NCBI GenBank assembly: GCA_020912385.1
Contig: CP087206.1
Coordinates: forward strand, 1,674,001 to 1,738,000
Source of the DNA: Neofusicoccum parvum
Lineage: Eukaryota; Ascomycota; Dothideomycetes; Botryosphaeriales; Botryosphaeriaceae
Reading direction: 5' to 3'
Length of the DNA stretch: 64,000 bases
In this document: positions 53,553-64,000 of the stretch, in pieces
How the letters are laid out: every line of letters begins with the position of its first letter
Numbering within the stretch: position 1 is the stretch's first letter
Notes under the pieces: generated by a model
The model's database searches: none
Told to the model about the DNA's origin: nothing
Seen by the model: only the letters and a program-made list of their open reading frames with translations
Program-made: the position numbers and the translations under genes

Positions 53553-54923
53553 ATGTCGTCCATTCGTTCTCGAATCAGCGTCCTGGCCGCCGCTCTGGCC
53601 CTCGCCCGCGGCGCCTCGTCCGAGTGTCTGTCATATGGCATTGACTTCCAAAACGGACAGTCTTACTTCATCAACAAGGCTTCCTCGGAGAACTTCACTG
53701 CTGTAAGTGTGCCGCCTGAACCTGAAGGGTGAAGTGATGGTGCCCCACCCACAGCCTTTCTGGTTTGATGCCATCCCTTGACAGGCACGTTTCTGATCCG
53801 GTACATTAGGTCTCTGAGTTCGAGGGCTGCTCGGCCGGTACTTCCGATGTTCTGCTTGTCGACCCGAACAACCAGGAGTACATCTGCTCCGACGTGCCTG
53901 TCACACCAGATGATACCCCGCAGTTGTCGACCTGCCCCATTCTGAAGAACCAGATGTTCTCGGGAGACTGGCTCATCGTCGTCTTTGGTAACAATGGCGA
54001 CGATGACTCATTCGCCTGGCAGCGTGAGCTGTTCCTGACCGTCGGTGACCAAGTCACCAGCACCTTTACTTCCACAGTGACGTGGGACATTACTACAACC
54101 CCGGTCTTCACCTCGACCCTGCCCTCAACGGTATTGGTCACGGAAACCGTTGACAACACCAACACTGTCACCTCTCCGTCTGCTACGGCGAAGACTACAG
54201 TGACACCCAAGGCTGTTACATCTTGGACTACCTGGATCAAGACCAGGACCAAGCAGACCTGGACTAAGACTCTCACCACGGTCACCAAGACCAAGACGGC
54301 TACATGCACCATCCCGCCGAAGCCTTCTCAGCCCGACCCCAGGGCGACCTACACACCCACTGGCATTACGGTCGCGGCACTCCAGTCCGGCGCGCCCGCC
54401 GTCCGTGTCCGCGGATTTTCCGACAAGCCCATGGACGCTAACGAGGCTCGCCGTAGGATCCGTGAGGCTCGTCTTAGGCGTGGCATGCCCATCCCGGAGC
54501 GTCTCAATGAGCGTGAGCTGGATGAGCGTGCTCCCGACGAGGCCACGATCATTGTCACAGCAGACACGGTGGTCAACAGCACGATCACTCACACTGCTGA
54601 CACTTCCACCACCACCGAGACGGTTCTGACCACGCAAACGGTGTCGACCACTCTTCCCCCGCACACGGTCTACTCGGGCAAAACGACAGCCACCATCACT
54701 GCTCCCACGCCGACGAAGACGAGAACCACCATCTCGTACACCACCATTACTGCCATCAAGACGCTCTACAAGACGTAAGTAACCGGCCCCTCGTCTGGAT
54801 TGACTGACACTAACATCTCCCAGCTGGACATACACCACCACGGTCACGCCCACCGCATCAGTCAAAGCATGCACGGAACAGGGTGGCCACATCCTGCCCA
54901 AGCCCAAATTCAGGGCGGTCTAG
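53553..54923 (+). CDS. Secreted Thr-rich wall-like protein
   Basis: Function is unknown. Exons are 53553-53702, 53810-54774 and 54824-54923 (404 aa); joins are NFTA|VSEFEGC and LYKT|WTYTTT. Residues 1-23 are a signal peptide (MSSIRSRISVLAAALALARG). Residues 24-135 form a compact Cys-containing domain (ECLSYGIDFQNGQSYFI, GCSAGTSDVLLVDP, YICSDVP, WLIVVFGNNGDDD), probably a beta-sandwich. The rest is two Thr/Ser/Val-rich, likely O-glycosylated stalks (TSTLPSTVLVTETV; TTTETVLTTQTVSTTLPP) separated by a highly charged segment at about 259-296 (ARRRIREARLRRGMPIPERL). The C-terminus (CTEQGGHILPKPKFRAV) has no GPI-anchor signal. In the first intron an earlier AG at 53783 is not used, because the acceptor at 53809 keeps the frame. 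Confidence 0.85.
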
Positions 54924-56850
54924 AGGGCGCGAGTGGCGGGCACGGCGCGCAATTGACATTACATTAGCGAACTACTGTTTAGTGTTGAGTCTCGTATGTC
55001 GATCATCATGAATCCACGAATCACGAATGCATCGCATGGAGAGGGGCAACAGACGAAGAGCGTCGGCGTTTGATGCAGCTTCTTTCGCTTTTAGCAGCTA
55101 GTCACGAAATGCATATTCCCAGTTAAGATTACTGCAATACATGTGCGTGACGCAGCGCAGAGTCAAAACAGACATGTGAAGTCCGGGGTCCCGCATTGAG
55201 ACAAGCGAGCATTTGCCTCGTCAGCCCTACGGCGCACAGACGGGCCCCTGCCACGCAAGACGCACGCGATGCAACAGCGATTCGCCGAGGGATGCTGCGG
55301 CCGATGGCGGGAGCGAGGACGCGACACGGCCTTGGTCGGACGGCGATGCAGAGGAAAAGACTCGTCCAGGAGGAACAGCACGGGTTGACAGCCTCGACGG
55401 CCGGCGCAGGGGGGCATCAGCATGGAGCGAACATTGGCGCTAGGCTTCGGCTGCAGCACGCCGCACACTGTGCGCTCGCTCTCTTCACGTTGTACGACCA
55501 CGCCACCGATGCCGCGCCCGTGTTCCCATCGCCCGTCTCGATTCCGGCCGCTCCCTGAAGAGCGCGCGCGCGCGTGGCCGTCCCAGCTCGCGCGCTGCGC
55601 CCCCGGCCGGCCCTGTTCAGCTGGCCGCGGCCGCAGCAACACCAGCGACGTCCAGCACCCGATCGACCCATGCGAGGCTCTCCCGCGCGAGCTGTCCATC
55701 GCAACTGCCGGCCGATAGCCAGCGACCACGGCGCTGGGCAAAAGCAAGCCGCCGTCCGGGATGCCCCAGGTGCAAAAGCCTCCGCGTGAGCTGCGGGCCG
55801 CAAGGGTTGAGCAATTGCCCGGCCTCGCGCGCGCGCGCATGGCCCACAGCCTCTTCACCCGAGTTCTCCTCCGCCGCTGCCCTCGAGCTAACGCACTGTC
55901 AGCCGCGCACTGGTCGGCGACTGCCGTGGCGGCCGCTCACCGTCAGCCAGCGCAGCCCGCTCAGCCCACCCGCCAGCCAGGCAGCAACGGCAGATGCGAC
56001 AGGATGATTAATGCTCGCCGCCCGGCGTCGTCCCAGCCACGGGGCCGGAGCACGACGCCATGGCGGAGCGGCAGCCAGCCCGACAACGTCCCTCCGCGGC
56101 GTCATGCCAAGGCGCGGAACCCGCGTGTCCTGGGTGCGCACCCCTGCTGCCTGTCCTCGGGTTGGCTGCGGCCGCCGCCTTGCCCTGCCGTTGCCGTTGC
56201 CGCAAGCGGTGCTGAGCGGCGACGTGCTGCATGCCATCTGCGTCGCCCGCCCGCCTTTCCCATCTCCACGTCTGGCCCGCCGTCTCGCTTCCCAACCCCC
56301 GGGAATCCTTGGGAGGATGCGAATAGGATCTGCGGTCCTATGATCTCCGCTCGGGGATCCTGGGTTCTCCGCGCAAGGCCTCCAGCTACCACGTCCTCGC
56401 ATGTACCTCTGGGAGCTAGCAGAGCTGCCAGCTCGCCGCCGGTGGGGCGAGCGGAGTCGAAGGTGAAGAGCAAGGACAAGGGCAAGGTTCTGTTGGAGGC
56501 TGATGCGTCGGGCTATTTCCAAACTGGCGGTGCATCGCAGCAAAGGCTCGGGGTGCATGCGGCGGTGTTGCTTTTTGGCTTTCTCTGCGCAGCAAGGCCG
56601 GACGCCGATGCCAACCCGCCCACCCCGTGGCCTGCCAGGGCGCAAGAGATGTCGTCTGCGAACACCCACCCTGCTGCAGGGCGCTGTTTGCGAAGCGAGA
56701 CGAAGTGGCCCTCGGTGCTGTGGTCAGGCAGGTCAGGTGTGGCTGATGACTTACAGCTTCAGCTGACGGGCGTCCGTCGCTTCTGTTGCTCCTCACGGGA
56801 AAAATGTGATCTACTGGGTGAGAGCAAACACTGCTGCGGCGGTGCTTGCT
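54924..56850. other. Gene-poor GC-rich stretch
   Basis: 1.9 kb of GC-rich DNA with two alternating CG runs (55562-55574 and 55826-55838). The 363-codon frame at 55761-56852 is Arg/Pro/Ala-rich with no domain, signal peptide or intron signals and is not called. Confidence 0.45.
55562..55574. repeat. (GC)n dinucleotide run
   Basis: Thirteen bases of strictly alternating G and C. A second run of the same kind (CG)n lies at 55826-55838. Alternating CG can adopt Z-DNA. Confidence 0.75.
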
Positions 56851-59640
56851 GAGGACTCCACACCCACCTAACCGTCCAGTCCTTGGCGTCGGTTTCGGAA
56901 GCGCTCACGCTATTGAATCGACGACGATTGGCGGTCTGGGAGACCTTCGGCACGCTGGTACATGGGGTACATCATCCTTGTACCCTTTACTGCGGGGCCA
57001 TGCTCCCCAACTAGGCCAGCATCGCTATTTTGGGGTCCGAAATCTCACAAAAGCAAACAACGTATACGGAAAATGGCAAACGAGATTGCATTATCTAGGC
57101 GCGCGACAAGGAACATTGGAAGGCTCTTTCGTTCGGGCTCATCTTGTCCGCCTCGTTCCAGAAAGCACGTACACACGTGCCCTCGACTATACAGCGGCCC
57201 ATATACTCCATCAGAGTGGTCTACGGAAACGGAGACCCGAGAGTACTTTTGGTGTGCACGACTGACTTGCCGACTGCTTTGCTTACTGGATCCAAGCGCG
57301 TCGGCTTCGGGACTCCCGATGCGTGGGCCCTATCTACTGCTCGGCGGTCTCCGCACAGGACTATCGACTTCATCGCAGGAATAAAGCGGTAAGCACGCAT
57401 TGCCAACAACACAAGTCTGCTCTATCCACTTGAGGCGGGTAGGGCTGATTCGGTGGGCTGCTTCGTCCTGTAGGCGCTCGTCAGAAATCCGGATTATGCT
57501 CGGCTTACGCGTCACTCCGGCGAATACTCCGAATCGAGACATAAATATATTAAGGCAGATAGGCCTACTGATGCGCTGGAGTTCTTGTCGGAACTTTTCA
57601 GCCCACCGTCTAATATGACGAACCGCCACGGGCGCCATTTACCCCAGGTCTGCTGCTACCGTATGCACTTTTGCGGCACTGGTTGTCGCCACGCCTGATC
57701 ACTTCACCTCGCCTGTTCGACTTGCATGCAGGCAATAGTTCTTTCTTCCTCCCGAGAACTTCCAGGCAGACGCCACGGGCGACTTTGTCTACTGTGCAGG
57801 ATCTGGGTGGGTCTCTTCACGGGCTGCGCCGTAGCCTTCTTTACTTCTTCCGCTGCCCACCGAAGGCTGTTAGCGCGTGGAGCCGCGTTCGAGGGTTGCC
57901 AGTTCCATGCCCTCACCACGATTCGCACCCTGTTTATTGCAGAAAGACAGATCCGTTCTTCCGGAGCATCGTCCTTGGTGTCTCACTGCAGAGTTGGGCC
58001 ATGAGACCTCGCTAGCAGACTTCCTGCGCATACTAGGGCTTAACGCCTGAGAGGGAGGCTTGCGCGCTCGATGAATGGGTATCCAGCGATCGCGCTCATC
58101 CTGTAAGCCCTCAGTCTTGTCGATTTCTTCTCCAAGCTTGTACGCAGCGCCATGGCACACATCGCTGGCAAACAGTTCGTCCTGGCCCAGTACCGTGATC
58201 AGCTGTCTTCTCGGACCACCCGGAAGACGCCCCCTTCCGTCTTGGAAATGCGGTGATTCCTGCGCCCAAGCCTTGTGCTCACCGTCCAGACGGATTCGAT
58301 AGCCAGGCACCATCTTCGAATATCGCCTTTCACCAGGATTCCGCCTCTATTGATCACAGCGCTTCGCTTCGTAAAATGAGACATCCCAGCTTCTTGCCTC
58401 GCCTCGAAGTTCCCCCAGACTGGAGATGCGCGATTTGGTAATGGGAACGGCAGATGCGGCTCGTATCGTTCTTGGCAGCGGCCCGGCGGCGGTGAGCGTG
58501 GCTGGCGGAACACGAGACAGCGTCTCTGGATGCTCTCCACAACCTTCCTTCCCGCTGGCCGCCATTTGGCTTGCTATTCTTGGAACCCGGTAGCGCAACG
58601 CTTGACGCAACTTCTTTTCCTGTTCCTTCGATCCTTTGTTGGTGATGCGGCTGACTGCTTTGAACTCTCTACAGAGCCGACGAAAACCGGTAGCCTTCGT
58701 GGAGCATGACGACACCCACCCTTCTCTTTCCGCAACTTTCCAAATAGCAACATTGTGCGGAAACGAACCGCAAAGTATGTCGGTGGCTCCATGACCGTAC
58801 ATACGAGCCAAAAGACTCTAGCAGCATGCCATACATAGGCATGATATGGGGCCCAGCCTTCTTGGCTAACGTTCCAGTCTCCCTGCTATACAAAACCACT
58901 CCTATACGACCGCATGACTATACAGTCACTTATAACACAGGGAAATCTACTTTCAATATAACCTTCGGGCTCGGACGTAATTCTTGCTCGTCAGTGACCG
59001 AAGCTCCCGAATACGCCACAACGAAATCCGGCTGGACATCTAGGGTCGCGCATTGAGGACAATGGGGGCGATGCAGGTTTCTGAGACACTTCATGCCTCT
59101 CAACCTTGAGCCGATTGAGCATGGGAGGATGTACATCAGTACAGTTCCTGCGGCGAACAAGTCGTTGCCCAGACTACTATAGGCAGTCTACAGGGAGGAT
59201 GAAACGGTATGTGCTATTCTATGTACGACCGTTCCACAGTCGCGGGACCTCCGAAGATTGAGACACCACGTGTGGTGGGATGTTTTACTTTCCCAGACCC
59301 TGCCACCCTGCACCGATCACCACGTTCTTGTCTACGAACTTGTTTTTCCACCGTTCCTTGCACGCGCACTTGAGACATCGCCACACACGTTTGTCCGACA
59401 TGGATGGCTCACGCAGGCCGCGCGGATAATCACTGCAGCTTCATGCAGAGAGTCCGGGGATTCCGCAGGTTGTCTTCCACAGCGGACGATCCTCCGCCAC
59501 CGCCCCACCAAAAAAAGTAATAGAGAAGGTAAAATGTCGGTGCATCTTAGAACAACCATCTGCAGCACACAACCAAGTGACTTGACTCGAGCCTAACGAG
59601 AGCCTCCTGATCACAATCAATAAAGCCAATCTCACATGCC
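56851..59640. other. Lower-GC stretch with protein-like relics
   Basis: 2.8 kb of roughly balanced composition, unlike the GC-rich flanks. Several frames on both strands read like protein but none is a complete gene. A canonical-looking intron sits at 57389-57473 (+). On the minus strand, fragments at 57870-58313 and 58930-59190 look coding. Details are in the findings. No transposase or reverse-transcriptase motif was seen. Confidence 0.4.
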
Positions 59641-60640
59641 CACGTCAACGCGCACAGTTAAGTTCTTCTCGACCTCTCCACCCCCAGCGACACCCGCGCC
59701 CGCGCGCCATACTCGCATATAGCACGCACACGTAACACCGGCCGCATACGATCGGCTTTCCGCACGCAGACGCCCAGCGCTCCCTCTCTCGGCGCCTCTG
59801 CCACAGTGCTTGTTTTCCCCTCCCCTCTTCCCGCGCATCCCCGGCTCCAACCGGTCTTTTCGGGCAGTCGACGGTGTCCCGACCGCTTGCTCCCGGCTGC
59901 AACAGCATTGCCGCATGCGGCGGCCGGCGGCGGCGGCGGCGCGGCGCGGTGCGGTGGTCCGTGTTTGCGCGCAACGGGCGCGGGCGCGGGCGCGGAATCT
60001 TTGCCCGGCGGCTGCGCATGGCATGCCTGTCGGCGGGCGCAGGCGCGGTCCGACGTCGTCGTCGTCGTCCTCGTCGTCGGCGCATCTGGATGTCGCGAGA
60101 TAGGGCGCGGCGGCGGGCGTGCAGGAAAAGGCTGTTCCGGCGCTGATGCGGGCTGGAAGATCTTAATTATTTTTTAGTGGTCGGGTTGGCGTCGGCGTGC
60201 GTGCGGCTTGGTTCTTTTGTTCAGCTCGACGCGGCTGGGTCGGTCGGCTGCATGGATCCGAGGGACGCGGCTGCCGGGGTGCATGCGGTGGGTTATCGCG
60301 GCGCGTTTGGGGCGGCGGGTGGGTGTGGTTTGCTTTTTTGGGAAGCGTGGTGGGCGGGGTGCTGGGGTTCTGTGGATGGTGAGGGCGTTGCGATAGCAGG
60401 TAGGAGTGGTTTATCCATGAGTCTCTTTGCTTTGTCTATCCTCGAACATCTTGACTGATAGATGCGAATATACATGCTAACTCTCATTCACTCTCATAAA
60501 TTTTTCAGAAGTTGGCCACTGGGTGTAGTGCCGATTTCACCTCAAGGTGAACGAGATCTCTTATGATTGAATACTCTATTATGCGCAAACTCCTGATAAT
60601 CATGGTTTCTACTCTATTCATCATGCCCGAAAGAGTTCCG
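59641..60640. other. 1-kb spacer, 3' flank of NmrA-like gene
   Basis: GC-rich to about 60150, with a GTC trinucleotide tract at 60049-60078, then AT-richer from 60420. No gene was seen. Confidence 0.5.
60049..60078. repeat. (GTC)n microsatellite
   Basis: About ten near-perfect GTC units (one CTC interruption) in non-coding DNA. Confidence 0.8.
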
Positions 60641-61776
60641 TTAGTTCACATTCATAATAGACGACCAGTCTTCCTGCTTAATATACTCTTCAATCGGGGT
60701 TAGAAGGCTTTCGACTCCAATCTGTCATTTTCTTTGTCAGTTTGATTGCTCCAGCCTTGCTTTGTAGTCCTGGAGTAGGGAGAGTAACACTTACATCCTT
60801 CCCATAAAGGACCTCTGGATCTCCTCCATCGTATCCAAATTCCTCAAAGTACGCAAACGACTCCGCAACCTCGTTCTTGATGTTCTCATCCCCATGCGTC
60901 ACATCCTTCAACTCCTGGAACGACAGCGTCTCGATCCCCTCATCCCCACCCAACTCCACCCCCAACCCCTTGCTGAACTTGGCCATGAACTCCCTCCACG
61001 AGATAAACTCCGAGTACGCCAACGCGCTCTTCCCCGCCTCCACCTCCTCCACCAGCCTCCTCACCACAACCCCAACATCCCTCCTGGTCCACACAAACGG
61101 CAGCCTCGTCCGCCCATCCCCGAGGCCCCTATGCACAAACCTCCCATCCGGCCCCCTGACGATCTCCTGCGCCGCGACCCTCCAGTTGTCGACGTACAGC
61201 CCGACCTGCACGAAGCGCGCCTTCCCGGGCAGCTCGGCGCGCGCGAACCGCTCCACCTCGGCCTTGCCGTCGAAGTGCCACAGCTGCCGGTACCGGCCGC
61301 CGCTGCGCGCCGCCGCCGCCGACAGCGTCGACCACACGAACCGCTCCAGCCCGGCCGTCGCGCCCGCCGCGATTGCCAGGTTCTTGCCCCGCCGCACCTC
61401 CAGGTCGTGGCACTGCTCGTTGACGCTCACGCCCCGCGCGGCGGCGGCGGCGTGCGTGGCTGGGTCGGCCATTGGCGTCCAGAAGTCGGTCATGGCGAAG
61501 ATGGCGGTCGCGCCGGCGAAGGCGGTGGTCTGGCGGGGGTGTTGGTGGACGGTTGTGGTGGGGGCTTAGGGTGGGGAGGGGACGTACGAGCGAGGGGATG
61601 GAGTCCATGTCGGCTTGCACGAGCTCGACGCCTTTGGCTGCCCAGACTGCCGCCGCGGGCGAGGCCGGGTTGCGGGTGATGGCGCGGATGCGCCAGCCTG
61701 GGGCGGAGAGGAAGGCGTCGGCGACGGAGCCGCCTTGTTTGCCGGTTATGCCGGTTATGACGATGAGTTTGGTCAT
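60641..61776 (-). CDS. NmrA-like NAD(P)-binding protein
   Basis: NmrA-like proteins are atypical short-chain dehydrogenase folds that sense NAD(P) and regulate transcription or act as reductases; the role here is not assignable. Exons are 61776-61588, 61529-60795 and 60721-60641 (334 aa). The N-terminus has the dinucleotide motif TGITGKQGG, then IRAITRNP. The join PSL|TTAFAGATAIFAMTDFW is typical of the family. Further on are NLAIAAGATAGLERFVWSTL, WHFDGKAEVERF and YVDNW, and a C-terminal lid ending in IGVESLLTPIEEYIKQEDW. No active-site YxxxK triad is evident, consistent with a regulator-type member. The third exon was set from the acceptor GACAG at 60722; the alternative continuation would read into a stop shortly afterwards. 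A TATAAG box (minus) lies at 61886-61891. Confidence 0.9.
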
Positions 61777-62782
61777 GGTGGTGGTGGTGATGGTGTGGAG
61801 GGGTGGGCTGGGGAAAGTCTATGTGATCGCTGGGGTTGAATCAGGAAGATGCTTGACGATGGTGGACGATTTGGTATGGAGGCTTCTTATACTATTACGC
61901 AGGTTTGATAGATGGCGTACGTTTTTGTGGGTAACACTCCTTCGGGATCAAGAACGGCATTGTTGTTGTGCCGCATGGCGGGATAATTGGTCCGCTGCCG
62001 GGAATCTTGATCTGTAGTTGACCCGGTCCGCCGAGACCAATCGTCGATTCTGTATGAGATCACGGTATTCCCAGTGAATTACGACTGTGTACCATATCTT
62101 TTGTCCGTCTTCAGCAGCTGTGTTGTTCCCGTTGTACCCCCGCGGGTTTCCTTGGTCAGCTTCGTCAGCCACGGACGAATCCCGGACAAGCCATCAAACT
62201 GCCTGGTTGGGCAACCAGAACGACAGACGCTGGAGAATTTTCCATTACACACCTTTCAGAGAACATGAATTTTCTCATTTTAACGCGTTAGTCTGCAAAA
62301 ATGTTGAAGATAGTTAGCAATGTCCGAACCGTCGTCCTGGAGGACTTCTCCCGGAAATAAGTAAAGCCCGCTGCGAGCGCGGCACACTTGACATGGCACA
62401 GCTGCTAATGGCAAAAGCTGCGCAGAATGCTAAGTGGATTCTATCTTATTCTTGCTATGCTAGCGCCGAGAGAACCACTGCATATAATAGCAGAATGATG
62501 TTGTGTCCGCCTGAGTCTGAGAGAAGAGTAAAGGGAACGAACAGCCAAGAGAAGCCGGAAATACACTTGGACTTTTTTTTCTCTTTTACATGAGAAGATA
62601 CCAGATGATAACCAAGTAGAAAGAAAGGCCAAAGAGTATGTGGGGAGTAGAATGGCAGCCTTCGTAAGATCTCCGTGTTTCCATTCATGTCGTTTTAAGT
62701 GTAGAATGGGGCAGATATGGCCTCTCCCCTAGTCCATTCAGCGTGACTTCCCATGGTAGTAATCCGCGCGGAGTTTTCAACA
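61777..62782. other. 1-kb spacer, NmrA-like promoter and 3' flank of unknown gene
   Basis: Contains a GGTGGTGGTGATGG run just upstream of the NmrA-like ATG and a TATA box at 61886-61891. The rest is AT-leaning with no supported gene. Confidence 0.5.
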
Positions 62783-64000
62783 TCATGAGGAAGCGCCCTT
62801 GTTGCCATTACCTTGACGACGAGCCTCCAGTGCGGCAACTCTTGTTCTTTTGTCATCTCCATCCTCAGCCGTCGATATGGAGAACTCTTTGTTCTCGGCA
62901 CATTCGCGGATAGCTTTCTGGACACCGTTGAAATTATCCGAATTGCAAACATTGACCTTCAGCTGCGTCAGAAGCACCTGGGCGATAGCGCTTCGCGAGA
63001 ACCTCCCCATCCTGGAGACGTAACGATAGTAAGTGATCGTATTGTCGATTGCAATCTTGTTCAGAGAGCCTTGGGGGAAATCCGGAATGCCTGGAGTGGG
63101 GAACAGGGGAAAGTTGCTCTCGTCGTAATACCGTGAGAGCACACTTTGCCATCGGTCTGGAACAACTGGGTCTCTGAGAAATATGGCCATTTCTTCATCT
63201 TCCCGCTTCTCTTGAGCATCCTCAACCGTTGACGTTGTATGACCATGGGTGTTAAAAGGATCAGCACGGGACTCTGGGATCCACGAGAACACCAACGATA
63301 GTGTCGCCAGGTATTCGATTTGCCTCGGGGATTGCAAAATTGGCGGGTGCTTCTTCAGGCGCTTTTGCTTCAGCCACTCAGGCCTTTCTCCTTGGGAGTA
63401 TGTCTTTGCGAACTGGTTCAAACGGTAATATGGACGGATCAAAGGCCTGGGAGAACCTTCTTCGGTCCCCGTCGGCGGCTCCCAAAACCACTCGCATGCC
63501 TTGAGAATGTACACATCGTAGCAGGTCAGGTCCTCCCGGTCGTTGTTGACGATTTTTGGCTGGAGAACATCTTGGAACCTGAGGTAGTAGCCCGCGGCCC
63601 GAGCAATCGAAAGCCGGTTAAGGTATCCTTCAGCTTCGGGGAAAGCGCGGATGAAACGAGCCAACAAAGCCTTCGCCTGTCCACGATTTCCGATATGGAA
63701 AGGTGGAACGAGCTCCAATTCGCCAGAATCTCTGAGAAAGGACGATGTGACGAGTCCAGCGGAGTAACATGCAGCGAATGCAGCGGGGAGGAAGCGTGGG
63801 TCCTGGTCAATGAGCTCGAGCTCATGCTTGCTCAGTTCTCCCTCCTCTTCGGCGTGAGCCAGTGCCTGTTGGACATATAATATTAGCTAAACTTCATGAA
63901 GAAAGAAAGATACGACATACTATCAGCTTCTTGTTCACCGCGGTGACCTTGGGCTTCAATCGATCCCATGATTCACGGAAGTTTATCTCGTCTGGCTCGA
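62783..64000 (-). CDS. Unknown protein, C-terminal part (5' end beyond window)
   Basis: Not recognised. Two exons are visible: 64000-63921 (continuing off the right edge) and 63865-62783, joined by a 55-bp GT-AG intron as VNKKLI|ALAHAEEEGEL, in phase. At least 387 aa lie in the window. The sequence is mostly helical and soluble: ELIDQDPRFLPAAFAACYSA, NRGQAKALLARFIRAFPEAE, a Trp-rich patch (ACEWFWEPPTG), an acidic run (EKREDEEMAIFLRD), and a basic, Gly/Asn-containing C-terminus (ARRQGNGNKGASS). No signal peptide, membrane segment or catalytic motif can be seen in this portion. The N-terminus is needed for family assignment. Confidence 0.75.

Noticed and set aside
55761..56852. 363-codon open frame in the gene-poor GC-rich stretch
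   Set aside because: Composition is Arg/Pro/Ala/Ser-rich as expected for chance frames in GC-rich DNA; no signal peptide, domain or splice structure.
1..64000. CRISPR arrays, rRNA, intact transposons or a secondary-metabolite core gene
   Set aside because: No regularly spaced repeats, rRNA-like stretches, transposase/reverse-transcriptase motifs or PKS/NRPS/terpene-synthase motifs were seen.

Overview
This window is nuclear DNA of a filamentous ascomycete (Pezizomycotina). The genes carry short GT-AG introns, mostly 50-110 bp, with CTGAC/CTGAT-type branch points. The products include asco-laccase, cerato-platanin, eqolisin-type peptidase, NmrA-like protein, MFS transporters and an NLR-like protein with ankyrin repeats. 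Coding DNA is GC-rich. A plant-associated Dothideomycete would fit, but that placement is an inference, not something shown by a marker gene. Twenty genes are supported; two of them (SCY1 at the left edge and an unknown gene at the right edge) run off the window.

The left part (1-7.5 kb) holds compact, conserved housekeeping genes: SCY1 pseudokinase (-), mitochondrial branched-chain aminotransferase (+), ribosomal protein L35 (-), Golgi SNARE GOS1 (+) and ATP10 (-). SCY1/BAT1 and RPL35/GOS1 are divergent pairs with short shared promoters. From 8 to 27 kb the content is accessory: a cerato-platanin (-), a divergent pair of His-rich stress/allergen-like proteins that share a sequence module (10.6-14.7 kb), an intronless NLR-like ankyrin protein (+), a DHA1-type MFS drug transporter (-), an F-box protein (+) and a sugar-porter MFS (+).

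From 27.7 to 31 kb there is an unusual secreted protein with three tandem eqolisin (peptidase A4/G1) domains, the first of which has lost both catalytic residues. A second housekeeping block follows: a SPRTN/SprT DNA-protein crosslink protease (-) divergent from a TBC RabGAP (+), then a 2,330-residue intronless coiled-coil protein (-). The right part has a secreted asco-laccase with a 19-nt microexon (-), a secreted Thr-rich protein (+), a 5.7-kb gene-poor stretch with protein-like relics, an NmrA-like NAD(P)-binding protein (-) and a partial unknown gene (-).

No tRNA, rRNA, CRISPR array or intact transposon was recognised. No biosynthetic cluster is evident; the linking theme is secretion and host or environment interface (cerato-platanin, eqolisin, laccase, Thr-rich wall-like protein) interspersed with conserved cell-biology genes. 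Exon coordinates were set by hand from splice signals and reading-frame continuity.
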